NCBI GenBank assembly: GCA_963691655.1
Contig: OY829329.1
Coordinates: forward strand, 16,134,708-16,198,707
Direction: 5' to 3'
DNA: 64,000 nt
Origin: Toxonevra muliebris
Lineage: Eukaryota; Arthropoda; Insecta; Diptera; Pallopteridae
The position numbers and the translations under genes are program-made. Shown piece after piece: positions 12,291-23,240 of this stretch (its first letter is position 1; each line of letters begins with the position of its first letter). The notes under the pieces are model-generated. The model saw nothing but the letters and a program-made list of their open reading frames with translations, did no database searches and was not told the origin of the DNA.

Positions 12291-13399
12291 CTATGATATT
12301 TTGATTTACTAGTTAGACCTTCACTCTATTAATTGACTTTTTTTAGTGGCTATTTCGAATATTGGACAACATGTGCCAAAAGATGTTATGCCAAAATCAC
12401 ATATCAATTTTCTTTCTTTAGAACAAAAACAAAAATTTCAGCATCCGAATTGATTCCATTCCTCTTTTAACCGCTTAAAGTGAGCATTTCCGGTGTGTGC
12501 GCCCTTAAAATGACAATAACACCAAAACCAAAAAGAAGCAAAAAAAACGACAATAATAAATACATATACGTTTGCATTTCATTACATTTCTGTCAAGAGT
12601 CATTCAGGGGAAATAAACAATCTATTAAATATCTTAGTAACAAATTGTTTTCAAGTATCATTCATACTGGATGGTATTGATGTTATAGCTATTTCAAGTG
12701 CACATACATCCCTATGATTTCTGAGATACATATTTATATATATATATATATGTATGTGTGTCTATATTAACAATAAACATGTCAAGTGAAATGGAAAATA
12801 AATGCTTAGTTTCGAAACATGAGGAATATATATTTTACTTGTGGCATATTTAAGTGTGTGATAATTTATATGTTTGCACATACATAGTAGGTATTTATAT
12901 ATAAACATACATATATATATATATATGTATTTAGATAGATATGTGCTTAACTGTACATTTTAACAACCGTTGTTATATTTCAATTTTCAGTTCACAATCC
13001 ACTCCTCTCCTTAAGTGGCATTATGAAATTATAATATCTATGTCCAAGTGTTTCTCTGTGTATTTGTATTCATGCAAATGAACAATCTCTCCACTCCACT
13101 TGTTTAATTTCCATGAAAATTAATGAAAATTTCAATAGCATTTAAAGGAATTCGGTTTTTTTTTTGTATGTCTTCATTATAATTTATTGACTGAAGTAGA
13201 AGTGTTTTATTTACGAGTTTTATATGTATGAACGTTAAGTAATTGCAATGTTACATTTTTAGGGGCACTTCCTTGTTTTAGTTTGCTCTTTTTCTGCGAA
13301 TTGTAGAACAGTGGGGGATATTTTTGGAATTATTTCTATTTTGTCTATAAATCAAAAAACTTTAGTATTTCAGTTAAGGTTTCGTTTTAATGTAGACCT
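12291..13399. other. unassigned AT-rich DNA with microsatellites
   Basis: No gene recognised. Short (AT)n tracts lie at 12734-12752 and 12908-12926. The frame at 12480-12680 is Lys/Asn-rich and unsupported. Confidence 0.4.
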
Positions 13400-14690
13400 G
13401 AATTCTGTATTGAAATATAAAAATTTGAGATTAGAACTTACAAAAATGGAAGCCTGAAATTAAAATTCAATGCTGAAAATATTTCTAGTCCGTTTCTCTT
13501 ATATGTATATAAATCTAAAATCTGTCATGACATAAAAAAATATATTATTCAGAATTCAGAGCTCAGGACTAAAACAAAAAACCAAAGTACTTAAGGCAGC
13601 TTTCATTTAGAACTCTGAACTCTGCATTTTAATTTAGAAAAATTCTGTGCAAAATCCAGTAAATAATTCAGAACTCAGAACTAAAAACAGAACATATTTC
13701 GAATCCCCTTCATTTGCAGGCTTGAAATCTAAACTGACATAAGAAAACTTAAACTGGAATTTAGCAAATATGTCAGACTTGTATGTCATGTATGTACTCA
13801 AAGCTCAGGACTGAAACCTGAACTAATTTCGACATCTATCCCTTTGACCTAAACTCAGAGCTCATGACTGAAATAAAAAAAAACTAAAATGAGTCGCTTC
13901 CGCACTCGTCACATAATGTGATAACATTCTTTACGCATTATTGTTTACTTCATTATAGAAGTTTTCGTTTTTATGTCCCAAAAAGTGCAACCATGGGTTT
14001 TCAAAATTTTTTCATTTTCTCTTCAATGGAATTTCTTCACTTTTTGCATGTCCCCATGACCTAATGTTGATGTTATATTACAATTCTAATTAGAAGAGAA
14101 TAAACTATAAACTAAAATGAACTATGCAATGAAACAATACAATAAACAAAAACAATTTTCCACTGACATATTGTATACAATGCTACCGTTTTTGATATAA
14201 AAATTATGTGTTGCATACTTTTGGGCTTAAAGTAAATTATATAATAAAACACACACTTATAAACTAACACACTACTATGAAACCTCACAAGACACCAACG
14301 TGACATTTGATTTTAATTTATATCAATTCACTCCACTATAAATTTTCCTCCAGAAAATAATTCAGTCCTAAATAAGAACTTAAGATTGAAACCAGGAAAT
14401 ATATCAGTTCCTTTTCATTTAATTATGTTCATCTGAATACTGTACTGACATAAAACTAATCGGACAAGAATTGAGAAACTAATTCAGGCCTGAATCCAGA
14501 GGACAGGATTAAAACCAGTTCAGTCTTCTAACCTTTAGACCTCAATTTAAAGCACAAGACTGAAACAAAATAAAAAAAACACTTCAGGCACCTTTTGCTT
14601 AGACCTGATCTCTTAACTTCAAGCAAGAAAAATTCAAACCAAACTTCTTAAAATTAATTTAGAGCCTAAGTAACTACACCATCTATTGCT
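13400..14690. repeat. degenerate repeat of CAGAACTCAGGACTGAAAC type, interrupted
   Basis: Phrases such as TCAGAGCTCAGGACTGAAAC recur at about 13545, 13675, 13800, 13855, 14470 and 14550, with CTGACATAA(G/A)AA(A/C)CTTAA-like sequence between them. Units are roughly 100-130 bp and poorly conserved. The repeat stops at 13886 and resumes at about 14361, so the 474-bp segment between is an insertion into it. Confidence 0.6.
13887..14360 (+). repeat. ~470-bp dispersed repeat, left copy of an inverted pair
   Basis: Starts AAATGAGTCGCTTCCGCACT and is the reverse complement of 17425-17908 over nearly its whole length, at roughly 75-85% identity by eye. It interrupts a degenerate repeat array. It contains no supported open frame; 14112-14306 (minus) has no family match. 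I could not find terminal repeats within the single copy. Confidence 0.75.
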
Positions 14691-14734
14691 GTTCCGCATT
14701 TAGTTGTTACTTTTCTGGGCTTGACTTTTAGTTC

Positions 14735-15190
14735 CTTTTAAATATGAGAGAAACAGGGTATCACGCAGAACATGAACAGACACTGAGAGAGCTGACATCT
14801 AGCTATCTCCAAACAGTCCATTTCATTGGCCGCAATTATATGATATCATGTGTCTCTTTCTTTCTCATTAAATTTGCCATATTTCATTGTATTTCATATT
14901 TCCGCATTGCATATTTATAGTATTTTGCAACACGATATTTTCTCTTTTCAACAAGAAATATTTAAAAAATATTTTTTACAATTCTTAATTATCAAAAAAG
15001 TAAAATTTGTATCAAACGGAAAAAAATGGTAAAAATGTACCAGCTTTGGTACAATTGTACCAATGTGGTTAACATGCATATGACTTAAATTTTTGCAAGG
15101 GAATCGGGATCATGTAATAGAAGCAGAGACGTCAGCGCTCTCTCAAACTCATCTCAAATTAGCGAGTGATTGACTTTGGAGGAGTTTACA
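14735..15190 (-). repeat. dispersed repeat, copy 1, with ~290 bp extra
   Basis: The blocks at 14738-14800 (ATGAGAGAAACAGGG, then CTGAGAGAGCTGACATC) and 15112-15180 (GAAGCAGAGACGTCAGC, then ATTAGCGAGTGATTGA) match 25345-25525 in reverse complement. Here about 290 bp lie between the blocks that are nearly adjacent in the other copy. So there was an insertion here or a deletion there. Confidence 0.65.
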
Positions 15191-15192
15191 GT

Positions 15193-15520
15193 TAGTGCTT
15201 GGTTATATTGGTGCTCGGTTTTCGGCGAACACAAAACATTTTCCTCCGTGCTCGATCATGGTAGTTACATTCAGCTCGTTGCAGAGTTGCTTTTTGTCAA
15301 AACATACTCGTTTGTTTAATACTATTTTGTATGTAATGATACTGTTAGGTAAAATAACTAATTGCCACCCTTAATACTCGCCGTGCTCGGTGTGCAATAT
15401 ACCGAACATATTGTGTTCAGTGTGAGAGTGAGTACAGACTCTTTTTTTTTGTATTCGGTGCAACAACAATTTCATGGTGTTCGCCGAGCAAGCTCCCAAT
15501 ATAACCATAGCCTTATTAAG
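15193..15520. repeat. inverted repeat, arms ~40 bp
   Basis: The arm at about 15195-15232 (GGTTATATTGGTGCTCGG, then TTTTCGGCGAACAC) pairs with the reverse complement of about 15478-15515 (GTGTTCGCCGAGCAAGCTCC, then CAATATAACC). About 245 bp lie between. No gene is visible in the loop. Confidence 0.6.
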
Positions 15521-17424
15521 TATTAGTTGTGTTGTTTTTGCAAGAAATTCTTTTTGTGCAAATACATACATAAATATGAGTGAGAGAGAGAGTGCTGTTC
15601 ATGTTGTTCTTGCAAGAGTTGACTTTGGTTGTTTACCCGCTCTTTTGTTTATTGCATACATACATATAGCATGGCAGAATAATAGAGATGAGTGTGTTCG
15701 AGAGAGAAACTAAACTTAACCTTCAAACTATGAAGTGAGAGCGCTGAGAGTAGTAAAATGACGAATCACACACACACACACATGTTATGCACACAGTATG
15801 ATTTTCAATTTTATAGTGGAGTTCAGAGAGAAAAAAGAGAGAGAGATGGATACGGCAACCTCTTTTATTCCGCCATGATATAACAACTAAAAGTAAAATT
15901 TGGCTATTTTCGTCGTTTCACTCCCCACCATTTTATGCATTACATCAATTTCAAGGTGACACTGATTCGGCGCCTATAAAAGTTTAATTTTTAAAAAAGA
16001 AGTTATTTTGCAATTCTGTTTTAAATGAGTTATTATTATTTTTTCACCTCAAGTCTCTGTATGCAGTAGTAAATAAATATTCTGAGAATAAACTAATCTG
16101 AAAAAACCTAATAAACAGAGATAAATATTTACAAAAATATTTTTGCATATTTGTGAAAAAGAATTTTACAAATTTATAAAGAAATAATAATTAAACAGAA
16201 TTACATATAACATTTAAAAATAAAGTCAACAAAAAACTAAAATGTAGCTGTTTTATTGTAGTTACCTAATAAAAACTACAGTAATAAATTCAAAAATTCT
16301 GTGTGGCGCATTTCCATGTAAAGAAAAGGTGATAAGTATTGAGTAAACAAAAAAAAATTTAAAAAAATAAATAAACACAAATATTGACAAGCGAAAACGG
16401 AAATGTGAAATCTAGTATGAAGTAAGAACGCGCTTCTGATAATTAAATCAAATGCAAAAACTTACAGGCAAATATTTAAAAAAAAAAAAAGACTAACGAA
16501 ATAAAATAAAAATACAAAAAAAAATATTTTACAAGCAGCATGACACATACTCACATTCTCACATTGAAAATACGAAGAAGGAACACACAAAATATGCCAC
16601 ACTTTAAAATTGTTTTATTTATGGTACATGCAAACAGGCAGACAGACATCAAAGAAAAATAGGCTATAGAAAGCCGCTTGCTTTTACGCTATCAACACAT
16701 GCCGGTCGATAAACAGGCAGATAAATTTAAACAACAACAACAACAATGAGAAGAGCTTTGAGCTCAGAAAAAATCCTTCAATACGCATGCGCAGCATTTT
16801 TGATGAGCATTTTTCACTTCACGTGCAATAAAAATTAAATTATATCCTTCAAGTGAATACCGCCAACCCATAAACATAATGTTGCATGATGCATATTGAA
16901 TGCAACATATAACACATAAATGCTCACACATACATATGTACCTACATACATCCTGGCATATGTATGTATGTACGTGATAAACCCACGCATTATTTAATTT
17001 AGTATAATATTATGCGCACATCAACGCATTAGCGCATGCACATGAGTGAAAAAGGCAAATTAAGTGTGAACATAATATGCTATCTGTCTCTCAAGTCTTG
17101 TCAGCAGCCAGTCATTTCAGTATGTCTATCTCTCTATTTAACTGCCTGTCATTTTCACTGTTTGTCTGCTTGTGTTTGCCTGCCTGCCTGCCTGCCTTGG
17201 CGGCTTATATTTGATGTGTTTGGTGGAAGGGTTTTTTCAATCAGTTTTCTTTTTTGTGTTTTCATTTTGATTGGTGCATTAATTCTGCATTAGCAATTTC
17301 ATATACCCCTACTTGTAAATGTAATGACAATATCAGGCAATGATGCATTTTCCTGTTTATTAATGAGTCTTTTCATTAATTCAGAAGTTATTTTGTTTTT
17401 GATGTGATAAAATCTTTACTCGGG
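15521..17424. other. unassigned non-coding DNA with simple repeats
   Basis: A (CA)n tract lies at about 15768-15783, (CAA)n at about 16730-16746 and (CCTG)n-like sequence near 17176-17196. The frames at 15474-15713 and 17036-17293 lie in low-complexity sequence and match nothing I know. This is also the interval between the two inverted ~470-bp repeats. Confidence 0.4.
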
Positions 17425-17908
17425 GCTGAAGGAAAATTTATTGTGAGCTGAATTGTTAGGAATTAAAATCAAATGTCACGTCGGTATCATATGAGGTTTT
17501 ATAGTATGTGTGAGTTTATAAGTGTGTGTTTTATTATATATTTTACTTTAAGCCTAAAAGTATGCAACACACAATTTTCATATCAAAAACGGTTGTGTTG
17601 TATACAATATGTCAATGGAAGAGTAGGATATCTGAAAAATTATTTTTATTTATTGTATTGTTTCATTGCATAGTTCATTTTAGTTTATAGTATATTCTCT
17701 CTTAATTAGAATTGTAAAATAATATCAACATTAGGCGATGAAGCCGTGCAAAAATCGAAGAAGTGCATTAAAAAGAGAAAATGCAAAATTTAAAAAACCC
17801 ATGGTTTCATTTTTTGGAACATAAAAACGAAAACTTTTATAATGAAGTAAACAACAATGCGCAAAGTATGTTATCACATTATGTGACGAGTGCGGAAGGG
17901 ACTCATTT
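17425..17908 (-). repeat. ~470-bp dispersed repeat, right copy of an inverted pair
   Basis: Reverse complement of 13887-14360, ending AGTGCGGAAGGGACTCATTT. Insertions and deletions of 1-20 bp separate the copies. If the two were terminal repeats of one element it would span 4.0 kb, but no matching target duplication flanks 13887 and 17908. Confidence 0.75.
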
Positions 17909-18004
17909 CGTGTGAGATTAATTTTTTATAAATTTACTGCTTAAGCTTATAACAAACTTATCAGAGTTGGCATATTAATAATTATGTCCTGAGATTTATA
18001 CTAA

Positions 18005-18074
18005 CTATGTGGTATCACAATGGGCCGTTCAGGCCTAAGTGTGTCTCTCGATAGCCACTCCAACCTAACCTACT
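18005..18074 (+). mobile_element. SINE family 1, 3' fragment
   Basis: CTATGTGGTATCACAATGGG, then CCGTTCAGGCCTAAGTGTGT and the end TCTCTCGATAGCCACTCCAA, matches the 3' end of the complete SINE at 23241-23542 (reverse orientation there). The tRNA-like head is absent, as expected for a 5'-truncated copy. Confidence 0.8.
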
Positions 18075-18830
18075 AAAGATGCTATCTCATTTTAGTTAGT
18101 GAAAAAAAACCTAAGTACATATCAATCTAATACCATAACCTTAACTAAATAGCCTGGCAAGGCATTTAAAACATGCTAATTGTATCTCATATGGAAAAAT
18201 CTATATCTGGTATCTTCTTCTTCTATATAAAATTGAATACAACAAGTTTGTTTGTACTTTATATGTGTCCAGAATCTTTAATACGATGTTAACTAAATCA
18301 AATACATATATCTCTTGGTCTTCGGAGAATATCGCAAGCCAAATATGAAGAGCTTTAGGCAAGTGGGCGTGGCACTTCCCATAAAAAATAAGTGTTTTTT
18401 GTTTACAGTATTGAGATTTGGTACAACGATGATGATTATTAATGGTTGTGCTAACAAAAAAGGTGGATGAGATTGGAACAGGGGGCATGGCACCTCTTAT
18501 ATAACCGGAATTTTAATTATGGGATATCTCAGGAATCATTTGTGATATGGCTCTAAGACTTGATATGGAAATATTATTTGTCAATGACATTCTGCCAAAA
18601 AAAAAAATTTGAATAGGCGTGGAGTAGTAGGCATGGCTTTCCTCATATATATGTATATATCTTCTAAATCAAATTATAGCCAAGCGAATAGTTCACTCGA
18701 CTATCATTCAAGGTAGTGGTAGTGTTTAATTCTCAAACATTATTTGGTTGCTACTGGCATGAAGTGAATGAAGAAGAAAGTTGCACGAGTGCACCTCTTG
18801 GTAGGCCACCAAGCTTTTATCGATTCCTGT
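18075..18830. other. unassigned AT-rich DNA
   Basis: No gene recognised. Minus-strand frames at 18201-18493 have no family resemblance. Confidence 0.4.
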
Positions 18831-18834
18831 TTAA

Positions 18835-19275
18835 CCCTTTTGGTACCATAGTGTCATAAGATTCATTTTTACGATCTTTTAAAAACTATTTTTATAAATT
18901 TAGAGTTTTTGGAAAGAGAATGGATGTTTCTTTAATTTCAATTAAAAAAATTTACAAATATTTTTTGGTAACGGTACTGTGCCGGATCAAAGCGAAAAAC
19001 TGTGTTTTCCTTTTGGTAATTATCAATCATTCACAATTTTTACAAAATTTGCTCAAATACACCAAATTTTTAATATGTTAAGGGAAAAACCAATTACTCG
19101 ATTATTATTTCCCATATTTTTGAATTTTTGTTGGAAATGAAAATTTTGCTATGGGTCACCGGTGACCCTAAGATCTTCAATAAAAACTTTTTTACAATTA
19201 AATAGAGGTCGAAGAATGCGAATCTGGGCTCAATTTTGCTCTATCGGTTCTAGTTTCCTTATGGTCAAAAAAGGG
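18835..19275. mobile_element. piggyBac-like MITE, 441 bp
   Basis: Flanked by TTAA on both sides (18831-18834 and 19276-19279), the duplicated target of piggyBac transposases. The ends begin CCCTTTTGGTACCATAG on the left and CCCTTTTTTGACCATAAGG on the right in inverted reading, so the outer ~18 bp agree with small gaps. There is no coding capacity. It carries the perfect 16-bp palindrome GGGTCACCGGTGACCC at 19153-19168. Confidence 0.7.
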
Positions 19276-19279
19276 TTAA

Positions 19280-19575
19280 GTGAAAAATTAATACTAAGTT
19301 ACTCTGTTTATCTTTAAAAAAAAAATGTAATATAATAATATCTAAAAAAAAATCCCATTGAGACCCACAAGGTCACCGGTGACCCATGAAAGTTCAGGCC
19401 TCCATAGGCGCAAAATGTCTATTTTGATCAAAAATTGTAACAAAAAATTGTGGTCAGACAATACGAATCTGGATTCGGTTTTGCGCTATCTCTTATGGTT
19501 TTCTTACGGTCCGAAAGAGCTAAAAACTATCGTGCGTCGCCATTCGGATTCGCCATAAAACTGTAGTTCCCTACC
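19280..19575 (+). repeat. diverged duplicate of the MITE right half, ending in a SINE-core fragment
   Basis: GGTCACCGGTGACC recurs at 19371-19384. It is followed by CAGACAATACGAATCTGG, GGTTTTGCGCTATCTCTTAT and ACGGTCCGAAAGAGCTAAAA, parallel to the right half of the MITE about 216 bp upstream. At 19535-19572 the sequence GTCGCCATTCGGATTCGCCA, then TAAAACTGTAG, matches the core shared by both SINE families. Confidence 0.55.
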
Positions 19576-19639
19576 GTATCGTTATCATGAATGCGGATTA
19601 AGTTATTCAACTGAATTTTTATATTTGTTGGACTTACCA

Positions 19640-20075
19640 GGAATGCCTCTGCATCAAGATAAACCGAAGAGCGTGGTATAGCCAGTTTCAAATGAATTCA
19701 TATTTGGTCTGTGAATTGGTCAATTTGCGAGAAACATTTTTTAATTTCAACAAAAGCGATATTTCTATCTGAGAAGATTTTTCTCTCATTCTACAAAAAT
19801 CAACAAGTATGTATGATTGGACAATTGAAAGCTCAACCAGAAATAAGCGTAGCAAATATTTTTTCTAGCCCGTAACTATTGAGAATTGTTTCCTCTCACC
19901 CAACGAAAACAGTCGGCTATGATTGGTCAATTGAAAGCAATGCATGAGATATTTTCTCATTTCAACAGTGTCTATATTTCTCTTCGAAACCATTTCATTC
20001 TCAGTGTATAGAAACCAACAGTTATGATCGGCCAATTGAAAGACATGTATAAAATATTTTCTATAAACTCTTTTG
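19640..20075 (-). repeat. ~120-bp degenerate repeat array, inverted copy
   Basis: Four units carry ATGATTGGTCAATTGAAAGC or close variants at about 19705, 19813, 19918 and 20025, each followed by an ATTTTCTC stretch. It is the reverse complement of the unit at 9180-9430 and 12077-12290. Confidence 0.65.
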
Positions 20076-21637
20076 AAACTCTATATAAATTACACAATTA
20101 GTTTTTTTTTTACGCTGTCATACATCTTGATGTAAGCTTGAGAACCAAACTAATTTTTACCCTCTCACTCCTCCTCTTCTTGAAAATTTCTAAATTTCTG
20201 AATGCTGAAACAATATGATAAGGTCAAATACTGATGAACTTCTTAGAAATTCATTGAAGTTCAGATCACATTTTTACCAAATTTAGTACAATGTTTTCAG
20301 TGATTCAGTAAAGAAGTTTTTGCAACCTACATTTTCAATTGATTACTTGATTTGCTGCCTTTATTTTAATTTATGATCAACGAAATTTTCACTGATAATC
20401 AGAGTTTTGGGGTTACGCCCCACCCGTCCGCCTCTCCCCTTGGGCCCGTCAGTGACCATCCCCTATACGAAACTTTTGAGTGCTGATATCATTTTAAGCT
20501 ATGGTAGAGATAAAAAGTGGTGATGAAAAACAAAATTTCTTAGAAATTGCATGAAATTCTGGTAATTTGTCTCTGAAAAATTGAGTTAGTCCAATGCAGT
20601 ACAATTTGATACAATTCGATACAATTTTCACAGTGATTCGGTACCTATACAGATTTAATTTACTTTTTTCAACTATTATACATATGACAAACGTTGCGAA
20701 AAAATTGTTTCTTTCTTTTATAAATCTTTCCATTGAAGGTTAAAGGATATCAAATTTCAATTCAAAATTTGATTTACTCCGATGCAGTACAATTTGCTCT
20801 AATTTTTAAAAAAATTTTATCTATATTTTTCAATTCTATTTGTGACAAATGTTGGAAAGAAAATTCTTTCTTTTTTCATAAATCTTATTTAAGGATTAAA
20901 ATAATTATTCGCTCTGCAGGAGCATAAAATGCTCAGTTAATCTAGCCATAGGAAGTAAGCAAATGCTACTATGTTTATCTTATCCTTCTTGTTGTAGATA
21001 GAGTTTTAAACGAAATGATTTTGAAGAATACAGTTTGCATGAATTAATTAGAAAGAAATTTTAAAGTGATTCACAGTGGGTGCCTACTTTAAAAATATAG
21101 AAATTTACATGAGAGAGAAAAAGGTAAGAGATTTTTATGCCACATCACATTGTTTTGAAAAAGAAAAAAGTAAGGGTGGTTTTCAGACATTTTCACACCA
21201 CACCGCACAGTTTCGCAAATGGTCAGTTTTGGTTCCGGCAACGCCCAGTCAAACTGGATTTAAAATAATGTAGCTAAATTTCCGATTTCAAAGGACATTT
21301 ACATTTATTTTGGCTAAATTATATAGTAGACCACTGTGACTAATCTTTGTGTTTTGTTTTTTGTCCTTGTTGACAGTTTTTTCTTATGTGACTCATAGCG
21401 GATTTAGAGATAGTCTAAATAAATTTTGGTTTTTGATTCATGTCCAATGATCAAACTGCGTGAGATTTTTTAAATAAAAAATGCCGTAAACAAACAACGT
21501 CAGCCTTGCAAGAATAACACGAAGAATATTTATGTATGTATTGGCATTCAGAATTGCCACGGCCTAAAAAATTTTGTAACCACATTCTTCAAAAAATGTT
21601 AACAATTTGAAAAAAAGCAAACAAATATATATAAGTA
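20076..21637. other. unassigned DNA with weak internal repeats
   Basis: Phrases containing GCAGTACAATTTG and CAGTGATTC(A/G)GTA recur between 20280 and 20800 and suggest an old repeat. A GC-rich patch at 20408-20462 (CCCACCCGTCCGCCTCTCCC) stands out from its surroundings. No gene recognised. Confidence 0.4.
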
Positions 21638-21792
21638 AGGAGTGAGATTGAAAAAATCTTAACACACGTTTTACCTAATAATTTTTTTTGGGTGTAAAAT
21701 TTGAAAATTTCTTTGATCTAGTTATCTCTGAAAAATATGTCAGTTATTATTTTTAATGACAAACATGTTGATTTATTGTGAGTTTGATCAAA

Positions 21793-22842
21793 ATGAGTGA
21801 AGAAAAAGAAGTGCGCCTTAAAATTATTAAAAATTTTAAAAAAAATCCAAATTGGTCCTACAAAAAATTGGCCAAAGAATTGAAGGTCTGCCGTCAAACT
21901 ATTTCCAATGTTATTAAACAGTTTCAGGAGAATTTCACCATCGATAGGAAACCTGGTTCGGGAAGAAAACAAGGACCACATGACAGGCTGAGAGGAAAAG
22001 CGGGCTAAAATTTATATAAGAGCAAAAGTGAAATAATTTAGAGTGTCAGTGCAAGAATGGCATCATAAGTAATACGGTTTAGAGTGAAAATAAAACGCCT
22101 TAAAAGTAAGAGCAAAAATGGTATAACAATTCTTTCAAAGCAAGAACAGCATAGTTTTTTATTCCGTTTTCGCTCTGAACATATTTCGTTTCACTTTTGC
22201 TCTGAACATATTTCGTTTTGCTTTTGCTCTTAAGTAAAATTATTCCACTTTTTTCTGAACGTAGAAATTATACCACTTTTCCTCTCAGCCTCTCACATGA
22301 TATTGGGAAAGAAAAGAAAATAGAAAGCATATTGAAAAGATCTCCAAACACATCTGGTAGAAAAGCTGCCCGATTAGCCCAGTGCTCTGACTATTTGGTG
22401 CGAAAAGTTAAAGCCAATGCAGGTTTGAAAACATACAATCTCCAAAAAGTTCCAGACAGGAATGCTGCAAAAAATTTAGACGCCAAAAGTAGGGCTCGGA
22501 AATTAAAATTTCCTAAGAGAGCACAATGTGTCCACATATATTTGGCCCGATTTGGCATCATGTTACTACGGCAAGAATGCTCTGGAGTGGTACCAAAGTA
22601 ATAACATAGTTTTTGTATCAAGAGAGGCCAATCCTCCAAATTGTCCGGAGCTAAGACCAGTGAAGAGATATTGGGCTCTTGTGAAAAGTTTAAGTTTCTT
22701 TTCAAAAAAAGAGGTGCCCCAACATATCGAAGATTTTAAAAGGAGATAGGCAAACTGTTCCAAAATGGTGTCTGAAACAACTATCAAATCTATAATGGAA
22801 GGCTTACCAAAAAATGTTCACGAGTTCATAAATAGTGGTTAG
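21793..22842 (+). pseudogene. Tc1-like transposase, decayed
   Basis: The ATG at 21793 opens MSEEKEVRLKIIKNFKKNPN, a helix-turn-helix domain that would bind the terminal repeats (KLAKELKVCRQTISNVIKQF), followed by a GRK motif. The reading is cut at 21980 by the MITE and resumes after 22297 with ESILKRSPNTSGRKAARLAQ and a second helical domain ending VPDRNAAKNLDAKSRARKLK. The first catalytic Asp region is deleted. The second catalytic block is IWPDLASCYYGKNALEWYQ (about 22540-22600). The third reads NPPNCPELRPVKRYWALVK, where the usual catalytic Glu of PIE.YW is Lys. The Asp-to-that-position spacing is 37 residues. A stop follows KRR at about 22747, and the natural end is near 22842. Inactive. 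Confidence 0.87.
21981..22295 (+). mobile_element. 315-bp MITE, copy 1 (CA duplication)
   Basis: Terminal repeats are TGACAGGCTGAGAGGAAAAG on the left and TGAGAGGCTGAGAGGAAAAG on the right in inverted reading. The flanking dinucleotide CA occurs at 21979-21980 and 22296-22297. The element is the same length as copy 2 (60969-61283), with about seven substitutions by eye. It has no coding capacity. The right half has a ~27-bp tandem repeat containing TTTGCTCTGAACATATTTCG. It sits inside a Tc1-like transposase gene, which shows both borders exactly. Confidence 0.9.
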
Positions 22843-23240
22843 AACTATAAAAGTTATATTTTTCTGTAATTTGTAAAACATTATCAATTAAATAAAAAAA
22901 AATCAAAACTCTAAGATCAACCGTTTAAAAATTATTGAATTTTATATATGTTAAGATTTTTTCGATCTCACTCCTTAGTAATAAGACAAGGAATGCTTAT
23001 ATAGGGGTGATTTAAAGAAAACAAATTTGACCTGTGTTTCAATCACATGCGGAGCCAACAAAAATTTTGGAAAAAAAATAATTTTTTTAAAACTTTCTTG
23101 GCTCCACATGGAAATCTCATGTAATTACAATAATTACAATAACAAACGATTCCATTATTTAGTTATGTAGTGTTAATGGCTTGGTCCTAATGCAAAAATT
23201 CTGTATTTGCATTATTCTGGGAAATATGTACCTAGTAGGT

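Larger units (their letters stand above)
21638..22975 (+). mobile_element. Tc1-like element with a nested MITE
   Basis: The ends are AGGAGTGAGATTGAAAAAAT on the left and AGGAGTGAGATCGAAAAAAT on the right in inverted reading, followed by CTTAACA on both. TA flanks each side (21636-21637 and 22976-22977). Without the 315-bp MITE the element is about 1.0 kb; usual Tc1 elements are about 1.6 kb, so much of the catalytic domain is deleted. A relative of the same family lies at 45070-48797. Confidence 0.9.

Noticed and set aside
13887..17908. A single 4-kb transposon with 470-bp terminal repeats
   Set aside because: No target duplication, no transposase between the copies, and the left copy interrupts a repeat that continues inside the supposed element. 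Kept as a finding to test, not called.
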